DNA from: Candidatus Villigracilis proximus
Lineage (GTDB): Bacteria; Chloroflexota; Anaerolineae; Anaerolineales; Villigracilaceae
Assembly (NCBI GenBank): GCA_016715195.1
Contig: JADKBB010000058.1
Location: 1-8,187, forward strand
Direction of reading: 5' to 3'
Length of the DNA: 8,187 nucleotides
The notes under the pieces are model-generated. The model was not told where the DNA came from and did no database searches. It was given only the letters and a program-made list of their open reading frames with translations. The position numbers and the translations under genes were made by a program. Positions 1 to 7,392 of this stretch are shown here, one piece after another. Each line of letters opens with the position of its first letter. The first letter of the stretch is position 1.

Positions 1-143
1 AAGACAAAAAAAAGTAGCAGCGAGCGCCTGTCAAATAATCGCCATGAACAATACGCTTGCACCGCTGTCCCCTTAGTCAAGAACGCCATCCTCAGCGCCG
101 GAATCACCCTCCAACAGGAGTACGGGCCTTTGCCGCGACGATG
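1..143. other. Left edge, no gene recognised
   Basis: This short stretch lies downstream of rppH and holds no gene I can name. Two frames stay open. On the plus strand the frame starting at base 1 is open to a TAG at 145-147, so it would be the 3' end of a gene running in from outside and meeting rppH tail to tail. On the minus strand an ATG at 89-87 opens a frame to the window edge that ends in a hydrophobic stretch (RRSLLLFFV), which resembles a signal peptide, but it has no properly spaced ribosome binding site. Either could be chance at this length. A run of eight A occupies about 6-13, with no convincing hairpin beside it. Confidence 0.3.
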
Positions 144-629
144 TTAGCGCTTTCTGTCCGCATCAATGAAACGTGCGAGCTCGTTAAGCGCCTGTTCGTA
201 AACACCACGCTTGAACTCTATGACGACATCCAGCGGCACCCAGTAACTGTTCCAGCGCCACGCGTCAAATTCCGGGTGGTCACAGGCACGCAAGGATACG
301 TCGCTATCCCTTCCGACAAGCCGCAGGAGAAACCAGATCTGCTTCTGCCCCCTGTAGCTGCCACGCCATTCGCGCTTGATCCATTGCATCGGCACCTCGT
401 AACGCAGCCAGTCCCGGGTTCTACCGAGAATCCGAACGTGCTCCGGTAGCAGGCCCACTTCCTCTTGCAACTCCCGGTACATGGCCTCTTCGGGGGTTTC
501 TCCCCGCTTGATGCCACCTTGCGGAAACTGCCAGGAGTGCTCCTTGATGCGCTTACCCCAGAAAACCTCGTTCTTTGCGTTACAAAGAATGATGCCGACG
601 TTCGGGCGATAGCCTTCACGATCGAGCAT
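144..629 (-). CDS. rppH: RNA 5'-pyrophosphohydrolase RppH (Nudix hydrolase)
   Basis: The product is a cytoplasmic Nudix hydrolase that removes pyrophosphate from the triphosphorylated 5' end of transcripts, which exposes them to RNase E. The complete Nudix box is visible at residues 38-60: G38, E44, then REL at 52-54, E56, E57, G59 and L60, with E53, E56 and E57 expected to bind the metal. The opening DREGYRPNVGIILCN and the later QKQIWFLLRL are typical of RppH and separate it from other Nudix proteins. At 161 residues it is slightly shorter than the E. coli protein, with a shorter C-terminal tail. The ATG at 629-627 is preceded by an AGG about nine bases upstream. This is one of only two genes here with no frameshift. 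It diverges from proS across 168 bases. The family call is secure; the mRNA-decay role is from family knowledge. Confidence 0.95.
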   Translation of the reverse strand: MLDREGYRPNVGIILCNAKNEVFWGKRIKEHSWQFPQGGIKRGETPEEAMYRELQEEVGLLPEHVRILGRTRDWLRYEVPMQWIKREWRGSYRGQKQIWFLLRLVGRDSDVSLRACDHPEFDAWRWNSYWVPLDVVIEFKRGVYEQALNELARFIDADRKR

Positions 630-797
630 ATTGAATTACCTGCAAAAATTATTAGTTGCCGTGATTTTTCCATTTCACAGGCATTTGAAAGCATGCCGCT
701 TATACAGCGACAGCCTGATCTTACGGCGACTCCAAGCAATATCGCACTCCAGCCCTCGCTCTTGTAAAATCTCTTTTTTCGTTAATAGAGCAATTCC
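630..797. promoter_or_regulatory. Divergent rppH/proS intergenic region
   Basis: This gap separates two genes transcribed away from each other, so it should hold a promoter for each. For proS, TAAAAT at 765-770 is a plausible -10 box 27 bases before the ATG, and AGAG at 787-790 gives a weak ribosome binding site seven bases before it. No good TTGACA-like -35 is found at the right distance. For rppH, the minus strand shows TAATAAT about 20 bases before the start, again without a clear -35. No repeat or operator-like palindrome stands out. Confidence 0.35.
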
Positions 798-2513
798 ATG
801 CGCACCTCGCAGTTTTTTCTTTCCACGCTCAAGGAAGCCCCGTCGGACGCAGAGATTGTCAGCCACAAACTGATGCTGCGTGCGGGCCTTATCAAACGTC
901 TTGCTGGCGGCATATACACCTGGATGCCAGCGGGATTTCGCGTCTTGAAAAAAGTTGAAAATATCGTGCGGGAAGAAATGAACCGGGCGGGAGCTGTCGA
1001 GTTGTTCATGCCGGCAGTAGTACCTGCCGAGCTATGGCAGGAAACCGGGCGCTGGGAAAATATGGTCCGGAGCTTCTGCGGTTCAAGGACCGCCATCAAC
1101 GCGATTTTGTCATCGGCCCCACACACGAAGAGGTCATTACCGATATTGTCCGCAAGGATGTCAAAAGCTATCGCCAGCTCCCCCTCCATCTTTACCAGGT
1201 GCAAAGCAAATTCCGTGACGAAATCCGCCCGCGCTTCGGCGTCATGCGTGGCCGCGAGTTTCTGATGAAAGATGGCTATTCATTCCACACCTCCTTTGCC
1301 GATCTGCAGCGCGAATACCAAAACATGCACGACACCTACAGCCGGATCTTCACCCGGCTCCGGTCTCAGATTCCGTGCCGTGGCGGCCGATACCGGCTCG
1401 ATCGGCGGTACCGGTTCCCATGAATTTCATGTCCTGGCGGATTCCGAGAGGATGCCATTGCGTTCTGCCCGGATTCTGATTTTGCAGCTAACGTCGAGCT
1501 TGCCAAGCGCTACCGCCAAGCACCCCGCGAGGGGTCGCCTGCATGAAGCGCTGACAAAAGTTGAGACGCCCGGCAAGACCCGCTGTGAAGATGTGTCGGA
1601 ATTTCTCAAGCGCCCTCTTGAAAAGTCGGTCAAGGCGATTGCCGTCATGCACCACGACACTTTTTGTCTGTTGCTGATCCGGGGTGACCACACGCTGAAC
1701 GAAGTGAAAGTCGGAAAATTGCCGGGGCTGGACCCGTTCCGTTTTGCTACGGATGCAGAAATCGTCGAGTTTATGGGCTGCAAACCTGGTTACATCGGCC
1801 CCATTGGTATCGACAGCAGCAAGATTCGTATCATTGCCGACCGAACGGTAGCGGCCATGGACAACTTCGTTTGTGGCGCCAATGCCGAAGGCTTCCACCT
1901 TACAGGCGCTAATTGGGGGCGCGACCTTCCCGAACCCGGCCTCGTCGCCGACATTCGCAACGTCCTTCCAGGCGACCCATCTCCGGATGGAAAGGGCTTG
2001 CTCGATATCTGTCGCGGCATCGAGGTTGGGCATATCTTCCAGCTACGCAGCAAATACTCCGAAGCCATGAAATGTACGTACCTTGACGAAGGTGGCAAGG
2101 AACAAGCCATGGAAATGGGCTGCTATGGCATTGGCGTCAGCCGTATCGTTGGCGCCGCCATCGAGCAAGGCCACGATGCGCGAGGCATCGTCTTTCCTGC
2201 GGCGATAGCGCCCTTTGAAGTCGCTATCGTACCGATGGGCTACACCAAGAGTGACTCCGTAAAAGCATCGGCTGACAAGCTGTACGCGGAACTCCGTGCC
2301 GCCGGCATCGATGTCGTTCTTGACGACCGTAATGAACGCCCTGGCGTAATGTTTGCCGATTTGGAATTGCTCGGCGTCCCGCACCGCGTGGTCGTGGGCG
2401 AACGCGGGTTGAACGAAGGCAAGCTGGAGTACAAGGGGCGTACCGACACCGATGCCGAGATGATTGACTGCGAGCGCATGGTGTCGTTCCTGAAGGAGAA
2501 ACTGTGCGCCTGA
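798..2513 (+). CDS. proS: Prolyl-tRNA synthetase, broken by four apparent indels
   Basis: The enzyme joins proline to tRNA-Pro in the cytoplasm and is a class II synthetase of the bacterial type, with an inserted editing domain. Visible blocks in order: motif 1 region (LAGGIYTWMPAGFRVLKKVE, residues about 36-55); the GPTHEEV block; motif 2 region (FRDEIRPRFGVMRGREFLMK); the editing insertion near residues 250-400 (CEDVSEFL, GDHTLNEVKVGKLPG); motif 3 (GCYGIGVSRIVGAA, about residue 440); and a C-terminal anticodon-binding domain ending in FLKEKLCA. The corrected length, about 571 residues, matches the E. coli protein. Frame breaks: one A missing at 1057-1060; one C extra at 1361; one base missing at 1446-1447 (LADSGEDA expected); one base extra near 1544. 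Each switch restores the conserved sequence, so these look like sequencing errors. The first bases of the downstream transglycosylase gene lie inside its 3' end. Confidence 0.96.
2493..2498 (+). promoter_or_regulatory. Ribosome binding site for the transglycosylase gene
   Basis: AAGGAG lies five bases before the GTG at 2504, inside the last codons of proS. It is the best Shine-Dalgarno match near this gene and decides the GTG start. No separate promoter is visible, so the downstream gene is probably translated from the proS message by coupling. Confidence 0.7.
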
Positions 2514-3227
2514 TCGGCGCCTGCATTCTCCTGCTGCCTTTTTTTTCTCTCACAGCGCAGGCTGGCGCCCAGAAGTACGAACCGCTGTCGGCCAGCGTAC
2601 AAGCGTCTCTGCACAAGGCAGTCTCCGACAAGCGGCCGCCTGCCTCGTCTTTTTTGCAACCCGATGGAAGCCGTCGACTGGATTGAGGCCATGTCGGCGC
2701 GTCTTGCCAAACGAATTCCGAATCAGGAATATCGACTGGAGCTGTTACGCGCGGTTCACTACGAAGCCAAGCGTGCCGGCCTGGACCCGCAGTTGGTGCT
2801 TGGGCTGATGCAAGTGGAAAGCGGATTTCGAAAATATGCGGTTTCGAGCGCTGGCGCCCGTGGGTATATGCAGGTAATGCCATTTTGGCTGAAAGTAATC
2901 GGGAGACCGGACGACAACCTGTTCAATATGCGCACCAATTTGCGCTATGGCTGCACCATCCTTCGTCACTACCTCGATATCGAGCAGGGGGATCTGTACC
3001 GCGCACTGGGGCGCTACAACGGAAGCCTCGGACGGCCGGAGTACCCCAACGCAGTACGTGCGGCCTGGCACAGCCAGTGGAACTACACGCCAAATCTTAG
3101 CAGTAGCCCGTGGCACGGGTCACGCATCATGCCGCCTGGCATCAGTCCCTTCATGCCGCGCATCAGCTTGCCCATTCCACCTTCGAAAACTGCTTCATCA
3201 CTTTCTGCGTTTGTTCGAATTGGGTAA
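2504..3227 (+). CDS. Secreted lytic transglycosylase (SLT/GH23 domain)
   Basis: This is a peptidoglycan-cleaving lytic transglycosylase of the SLT (GH23) type acting in the periplasm. The GTG start follows a good ribosome binding site and gives a Sec signal peptide: basic start, hydrophobic ILLLPFFSL, likely cleavage after AQA near residue 20. The catalytic domain shows QVESGFRKYAVSS, whose Glu (codon 2817-2819, about residue 105) is the expected catalytic acid, then GARGYMQVMPFW, NLRYGCTILRHYL and ALGRYNGSLGRPEY. There is one frameshift, best explained by an extra T in the T run at 2650-2655; without it the frame from GTG stops at about 2686. As read, the second frame continues to 3227, but everything after about 3100 is antisense to ffh. 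The true stop is probably TAG at 3098-3100, reached if one A is missing just before it. It overlaps proS by 10 bases. Confidence 0.88.
3106..3120. terminator. Small hairpin between convergent genes
   Basis: CCCGT (3107-3111) and ACGGG (3115-3119) can pair around a GGC loop, with one further G-T pair outside. It sits exactly between the probable stop of the transglycosylase gene (3098-3100) and the probable stop of ffh (3120-3122). This is where a two-way terminator would be expected. The stem is short and there is no T tract on either strand, so termination is only a guess. Confidence 0.25.
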
Positions 3228-4471
3228 GAAGGCGGTTCACGTCCTGCACCTGAACCCCTGCCCCCGTGGCGATCCGCCGCTTGCGACTGGCTTTGATCAA
3301 CTCCGGCTTGGTGCGCTCGGCAGGCGTCATAGAATTGATGATGCCTTCGATACGGCGAACCATTTTGTCCTCCGAGCCCGGTGCCAATTGTCCGGCAGCC
3401 TGTGCAAACTGGGCCGGCAACTTGTCCATGAAAGACGCCATACCGCCCATTTTCCGTACCTGCGAAACCTGTTCCTTGAAATCGTTGAGATCGAAACTCT
3501 TGCCAGACTTGAGCTTCTTCGCAAACTCAAGCGCCTTTTCCTCGTCGACACCCTTGCGCGCTTCCTCGATCAGCGACAGTACGTCACCCATACCAAGAAT
3601 GCGGGAGGCCATGCGCTCAGGATGGAAAGCCTCCAGCCCGGACAACTTCTCCCCAACGCCGGCAAATTTGAGCGGCTTACCCGTCACATGGCGCACCGAT
3701 AGCGCAGCACCGCCACGCGCATCGCCATCGAGCTTGGTCAATACAATGCCCGTTAGCGGCAGCGCATCGTTGAAGGATTTCGCCGTATTGACCGCATCCT
3801 GGCCCAGCATGGCATCGACAACGAAGAGGGTTTCGATGGGGTTGATCGCCGCATGCAGCTCGGCGATTTCCTTCATCGCGGCCTCATCTATCGCCAGACG
3901 GCCGGCTGTATCGACGAGCAGAACATCGTGATAGTGGCGCTTGCCCAATCAATGGCCGCACGGGCAATCTCAACCGGCTTTTCACTGGTGGTGGAGGAAA
4001 AATCAGCGCCCGCCTGCCCGGCAACCGTTTTCAGCTGCTCAATGGCGGCTGGGCGATAAATGTCGCAACTGACCACCAGGACTTTTTCTTCTTGTGTCCC
4101 CGAGAAATTTTGCCAGCTTGCCGACCGTGGTCGTCTTGCCTGCGCCCTGCAGCCAGCCATCAAAATCACGGCGGGGGCTGCGTCGCCAGGTTGAGGCCGA
4201 CATTGGCCTCACCCATAAGGCGCGTCATTTCACGGTGAACCACCCCGACCAGCGCCTGTCCGGGAGTCAGCGATCCGACAACCTCCTCGCCCAGCGCCTT
4301 TTCCTTAACGGCAGCGATGAAATCCTTCACTACCGGCAAAGCAACGTCAGCCTCAAGCAGCGCCAGGCGAATTTCGCGCAGGGCATCGGAAATATTGGCT
4401 TCCGTCAGGCGCGCTTCGCCCTTGATGGTTTTCATCACGCGCGCAAGGCGCTGTGTCAGGTTATCGAGCAT
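3120..4471 (-). CDS. ffh: Signal recognition particle protein Ffh, broken by about six apparent indels
   Basis: Ffh binds 4.5S RNA and signal sequences of nascent membrane proteins and delivers the ribosome to FtsY, using GTP. The N domain (MLDNLTQRLARVMKTIKGEA to LTPGQALVG) is followed by the G domain: the P-loop GAGKTTT (readable only after frame correction), CDIYRPAAIEQL, DTAGRLAIDEA and TKLDGDARGG. The methionine-rich M domain follows, with SRKRRIATGAG as the RNA-contact segment and KLMRGMKGLMPGG near the end. The start is the ATG at 4471-4469; a TTG two codons upstream is less likely. Apparent indels: 4173-4177 (C missing on the coding strand), 4152 (one missing), 4083-4087 (one extra), 3941-3942 (one missing), 3180-3181 (one missing) and about 3123 (one missing). 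The last gives ...MMR and TGA at 3122-3120; without it the frame reads on to 3083. Corrected length is about 451 residues, normal for Ffh. Confidence 0.96.
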
Positions 4472-4498
4472 CTGCAATCCCGCTTGGTGTAAACTTTA
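4472..4498. promoter_or_regulatory. 27-base divergent ffh/ypjD gap
   Basis: Only 27 bases separate the ATG codons of two diverging genes. On the ffh side, CGGGA at 4483-4479 (minus strand) lies seven bases from the ATG and can serve as ribosome binding site. On the other side no Shine-Dalgarno sequence precedes the ATG at 4499; the sequence there is A/T-rich (TGTAAACTTTA). A full promoter for either gene cannot fit inside the gap, so each promoter must extend into the other gene's first codons. Confidence 0.5.
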
Positions 4499-5341
4499 AT
4501 GATGCCGAGCATTCTACTGCACCTTCTACCCAATATCCTGGCAGCCCTTCTGTACGCCGCTCTCGGATTCCACTTCTGGCGAACCCGCTGGAAGGAGACC
4601 GACAAGCCGCTCGCTGCTGCTCCGATGCAGACCTGGGAACGGTTCGCTATCGGCGGCACATTGGCGATTCACGCGTTTGCGCTTTATTTCGGACTGTTCG
4701 GTGCCGGCACGATGCGCTTTTCCTTCGGGTTTGCCTTATCGCTGATGCTCTGGCTGGCGGTTTTCATCTACTGGCTCGAGAGCTTTCAGTCGCGAATGGA
4801 CGGATTGCAACCCATGGTTCTGCCACTCGCGGCGGTGTGTGCAGCACTTCCGGTTTTTTTCCCTAACGCACATATCGTTCAGCACGCCGGATCCTGGGGT
4901 TTCAAAACCCACTTTCTCACAGCCATGCTGGCCTACAGCCTATTTACCCTGTCTGCGCTCCACGCCGTTTTCATGGGTTACACCGAGAAAAAGCTGCACC
5001 AACATGCGCTAACCAAGAGTCTGGCAAGCCTGCCGCCACTCCTGACCATGGAGGCGCTGCTTTTCCGCATGATCATCATCGCCTTCATTTTGCTCACCAT
5101 CACCCTTGGCAGCGGCGTCTTTTTTTCCGAAGAAATTTTTGGAAAAGCGCTCACACTGGACCACAAGACGCTCTTCGCCTTCGCCTCATGGGGTATTTTC
5201 GCGGCACTTTTGATCGGACGGCGCGCCTATGGCTGGCGAGGCCGCACAGCGTTGCGCTGGACGATGGCGGGATTCATGGCTTTATTGCTGGCCTATATCG
5301 GCAGCCGTTTTGTTCTGGAAATCGTGCTCGGCCGGATCTGA
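4499..5341 (+). CDS. YpjD/CcsA-like inner membrane protein (cytochrome c assembly family)
   Basis: This intact 280-residue protein belongs to the cytochrome c assembly family that includes CcsA, HemX and E. coli YpjD. I count eight likely membrane segments, at about residues 4-26, 49-69, 74-93, 105-121, 137-159, 191-209, 223-240 and 251-277. Family landmarks are H138 in KTHFLTAMLAYSLF, the LSALHAVFMGY stretch, and DHKTLFAFASWGIFAALLIG around H222. CcsA-type relatives handle haem at the membrane, but the tryptophan-rich WWD motif of true haem exporters is not obvious, so a haem role is inference; YpjD/CorE proteins have also been linked to metal-ion transport phenotypes. Two ATG codons are adjacent (4499 and 4502) and neither has a clear ribosome binding site. 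It is divergent from ffh, a pairing common in beta- and gammaproteobacteria. No frameshift is seen. Confidence 0.9.
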   Translation: MMPSILLHLLPNILAALLYAALGFHFWRTRWKETDKPLAAAPMQTWERFAIGGTLAIHAFALYFGLFGAGTMRFSFGFALSLMLWLAVFIYWLESFQSRMDGLQPMVLPLAAVCAALPVFFPNAHIVQHAGSWGFKTHFLTAMLAYSLFTLSALHAVFMGYTEKKLHQHALTKSLASLPPLLTMEALLFRMIIIAFILLTITLGSGVFFSEEIFGKALTLDHKTLFAFASWGIFAALLIGRRAYGWRGRTALRWTMAGFMALLLAYIGSRFVLEIVLGRI

Positions 5342-5394
5342 CCGTTTCCTCTGCATCGAACCTGGCGTTACTCGCCGCCCCCATCTCTCCTATT

Positions 5395-5408
5395 TTCAAA
5401 TTTTTGAA
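5395..5408. repeat. A/T-rich palindrome downstream of ypjD
   Basis: TTCAAA at 5395-5400 and TTTGAA at 5403-5408 form a perfect six-base inverted repeat around TT. A two-base spacer is too tight for an RNA hairpin without losing the inner pairs, so it is a weak terminator candidate for the upstream gene or a small protein-binding palindrome. Confidence 0.4.
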
Positions 5409-5427
5409 TGGGCTCATTTCCGCCAAA

Positions 5428-5467
5428 CAGGCGCCAGATGTTTGATAGTTCGAACATCTGGCTCCTG
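5428..5467. repeat. Long inverted repeat, possible terminator or operator
   Basis: The left arm CAGGCGCCAGATGTT (5428-5442) pairs with the right arm AACATCTGGCTCCTG (5453-5467) at 14 of 15 positions. The inner 10 bases are perfect and a 10-base loop separates the arms. As RNA this would be a stable hairpin lying about 90 bases after the ypjD stop. No T tract follows, so a classical rho-independent terminator is not indicated. The loop overlaps an 8-base palindrome, GTTCGAAC (5448-5455). It lies about 180 bases before pilB, so a protein-binding role in pilB control is also possible. Confidence 0.75.
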
Positions 5468-5649
5468 TCAAACCGTGCAGATGCCCCGCTGAGCACATCA
5501 GGAACGCGTATATTTGCCAACAGTAATTTGTTGCCGAAGAAACTCCCTGAAATTCCCGCGCCAAGCCTCTGTCTTTACAAAGAGAGCGCCTCGTAGCATG
5601 ATCAACCTGATCTCGTCGGCATACCCAACAAAATAGATTCTCTGAGCCT

Positions 5650-7368
5650 ATGGCAGCAAACCCGCAGCAGGCACCGCTCAGCGGCCTCGCCCGCGCCCTC
5701 GTCCAAGCCGGACGCCTCAAGGAAGCAGAGGCGGAGGCCTTGCTCGCCCAAGCCGCGGCAAGTGGCAAATCGTTCATTGAGCAGGCTGCCAGCGCCAAAA
5801 AACTGACTCCCATCCAGATCGCCACTTTTGCGGCAGAAACCTTTGGCTACCCGCTGTTCGATCTCTCCGCATTTGACGACGCCCACATCCCGGCCAATGC
5901 GATCGACCGAAAACTGATCGGTACCCACAAAGTCATTCCACTGCACAAGCGCGGCAATCGCCTGACCATTGCCACGGCAGATCCAACGAATCTGCGCGCA
6001 CTCGACGAAATCCGTTTCCAGACAAGCCTTGTCGTCGACCCGGTGGTGGTTGAAGAGCCGAAATTGATGCCGCTGGTGGCCAAGCTCTCGGAGTCTGCAG
6101 AAGACACGCTCAAGAATCTCGCCAGCGAAGACATCAACCTCGAATTCACTGACGAAGATGCGCAGGCAGCAAGTGAGGAAGCCTCGTCCATAGAAGTTGA
6201 CGATGCGCCTGTCGTCAAGTTTATCCAGAAGATGCTGCTGGACGCGATTAACGATGGCGCCTCGGACATTCACTCCGAACCTTACGAAAAGTTCTATCGA
6301 ATCCGCTTTCGCGTGGACGGAATTCTGCAGAGAAGTTGCCACCCCGCCACTCGTCATCAAGGACAAGATTGCGTCGCGGATCAAGGTCATTTCCCGCCTG
6401 AATATCGCCGAAAAACGGGTGCCGCAGGATGGCCGGATGAAACTGGTGCTGTCCAAGAACCGCGCCATCGACTTTCGCGTCAGCACCTTGCCCACCCTGC
6501 ACGGCGAAAAAATCGTACTTCGGATTCTCGACCCCTCCAGTGCCACGCTCGGCATTGAAGCCCTTGGTTATGACCCGGACCAAAAGGAATCCCTGCTCAA
6601 TGCAGTCAACCGGCCCTACGGCATGGTGCTGGTGACCGGGCCTACCGGCTCGGGCAAAACTGTTTTCGCTTCATACGTGTCTCAACATCCTCAACAAGCC
6701 GGGAATCAACATTTCGACAGCCGAAGACCCTGCGGAAATTCCTTTGGCAGGAGTCAACCAGGTTAACGTTGATGATAGAGCCGGCCTGACCTTCCCAGCC
6801 GCACTCAAGTCGTTCCTGCGACAGGATCCGGACATCATCATGGTTGGCGAAATCCGCGACCTTGAAACTGCTGAAATTGCAGTCAAGGCAGCGCAAAACC
6901 AGCCCACATGGTGCTGTCCACGCCACACACCAACGACGCCCCGCAAACACTGACTCGACTGGCCAACATGGAGTGCCGCTGTTCAACATCGCCTCAAGCG
7001 TGCTGCTGATTACCGCACAGCGCTTGGCCAGGCGACTCTGCAACTGCAAAATACCCTTGGAAACTCCGACTGAAGCTTTGTTGAATGCCGGCTATACCGA
7101 GGCCGACATTGACGGCACCTGGACGCTTTATGGCCCGGGCAGCTGCGACCGATGCAAAGGCTCTGGCTACAAAGGTCGGGTTGGCATCTATCAGGTGATG
7201 CCGGTAACGGAGGAAATTCAGCGCATCATTCTCGCAGGTGGAAATGCGCTTGATATTGCCGCACAGGCTGCACGTGAAGGCGTCAAGGACTTGCGTCGAT
7301 CTGGCCTGATCAAAGCAATGCAGGGTGTCACATCCCTGGACGAAGTTCTCAGCACGACCAACGCATAA
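5650..7368 (+). CDS. pilB: Type IV pilus extension ATPase PilB, broken by about five apparent indels
   Basis: PilB is the cytoplasmic hexameric ATPase that drives pilus assembly. The N-terminal domain (LSGLARALVQAGRL to about residue 170) resembles the MshE/GspE N domain. The ATPase core then shows DGASDIHSEP, RVPQDGRM, Walker A GPTGSGKT (6638-6661), an Asp box at STAEDPAEIPLAGVNQ, Walker B with DPDIIMVGEIRD (about 6826-6861), and a His box read as STPHTND. A zinc-binding pair follows: CNC (7039-7047) and CDRC (7144-7155), then KGSGYKGRVGIYQVMP. Corrected length is about 572 residues, normal for PilB. Apparent indels: one extra base near 6331, extra T at 6663-6666, extra A at 6895-6898, extra C at 6903-6905, missing G at 6971. 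The ATG has only a weak GAG before it, but the start MAANPQQ...LSGLARALVQ fits the family. pilC follows after 24 bases. Confidence 0.95.
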
Positions 7369-7381
7369 CAACGCACGAACC

Positions 7382-7388
7382 AAGGGGA
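7382..7388 (+). promoter_or_regulatory. Ribosome binding site of pilC
   Basis: AAGGGGA ends four bases before the ATG at 7393. Together with the 24-base spacing from the pilB stop it supports this start and a pilB-pilC operon. Confidence 0.65.
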
Positions 7389-7392
7389 CGCA

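Larger units (their letters stand above)
5342..5649. other. Non-coding gap upstream of pilB
   Basis: This 308-base stretch carries no recognisable gene. The longest open frame on the plus strand (5408-5596, 62 codons) has no ribosome binding site and a low-complexity product I do not recognise. The left half holds an A/T palindrome and a long inverted repeat (listed separately). Right of these, TATATT at 5509-5514 is a possible -10 element but has no good -35. I see no -24/-12 element typical of sigma-54, which controls pilA, not pilB, in many bacteria. The pilB promoter is presumably here. Base composition is less GC-rich than in the flanking genes. Confidence 0.6.

Noticed and set aside
2224..2883. 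A 219-codon minus-strand open frame
   Set aside because: It runs antisense to the end of proS and the start of the transglycosylase gene, both with conserved protein sequence, and its own product is Arg- and Ser-rich without domains.
3266..3931. A 221-codon plus-strand open frame opposite ffh
   Set aside because: The Ffh G and M domains on the other strand are unmistakable; this frame is their shadow.
5440..5470. tRNA fragment or phage attachment site, suggested by GTTCGAAC resembling a T-loop
   Set aside because: No acceptor stem, anticodon arm or CCA end can be placed around it, and there is no integrase or second copy in the window.
5408..5596. A 62-codon open frame in the ypjD-pilB gap
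   Set aside because: No ribosome binding site, it runs straight through the inverted repeat, and the product shows no domain or recognisable composition.
5602..6555. A 317-codon open frame on the minus strand
   Set aside because: It is fully antisense to the conserved N-terminal half of pilB and its product matches no family I know; high-GC coding sequence often leaves such shadows open.
1057..6971. Programmed ribosomal frameshifting at homopolymers
   Set aside because: Too many sites, in both directions and in unrelated genes, with no shared slippery heptamer or downstream structure; the homologous genes are not known to use frameshifting.
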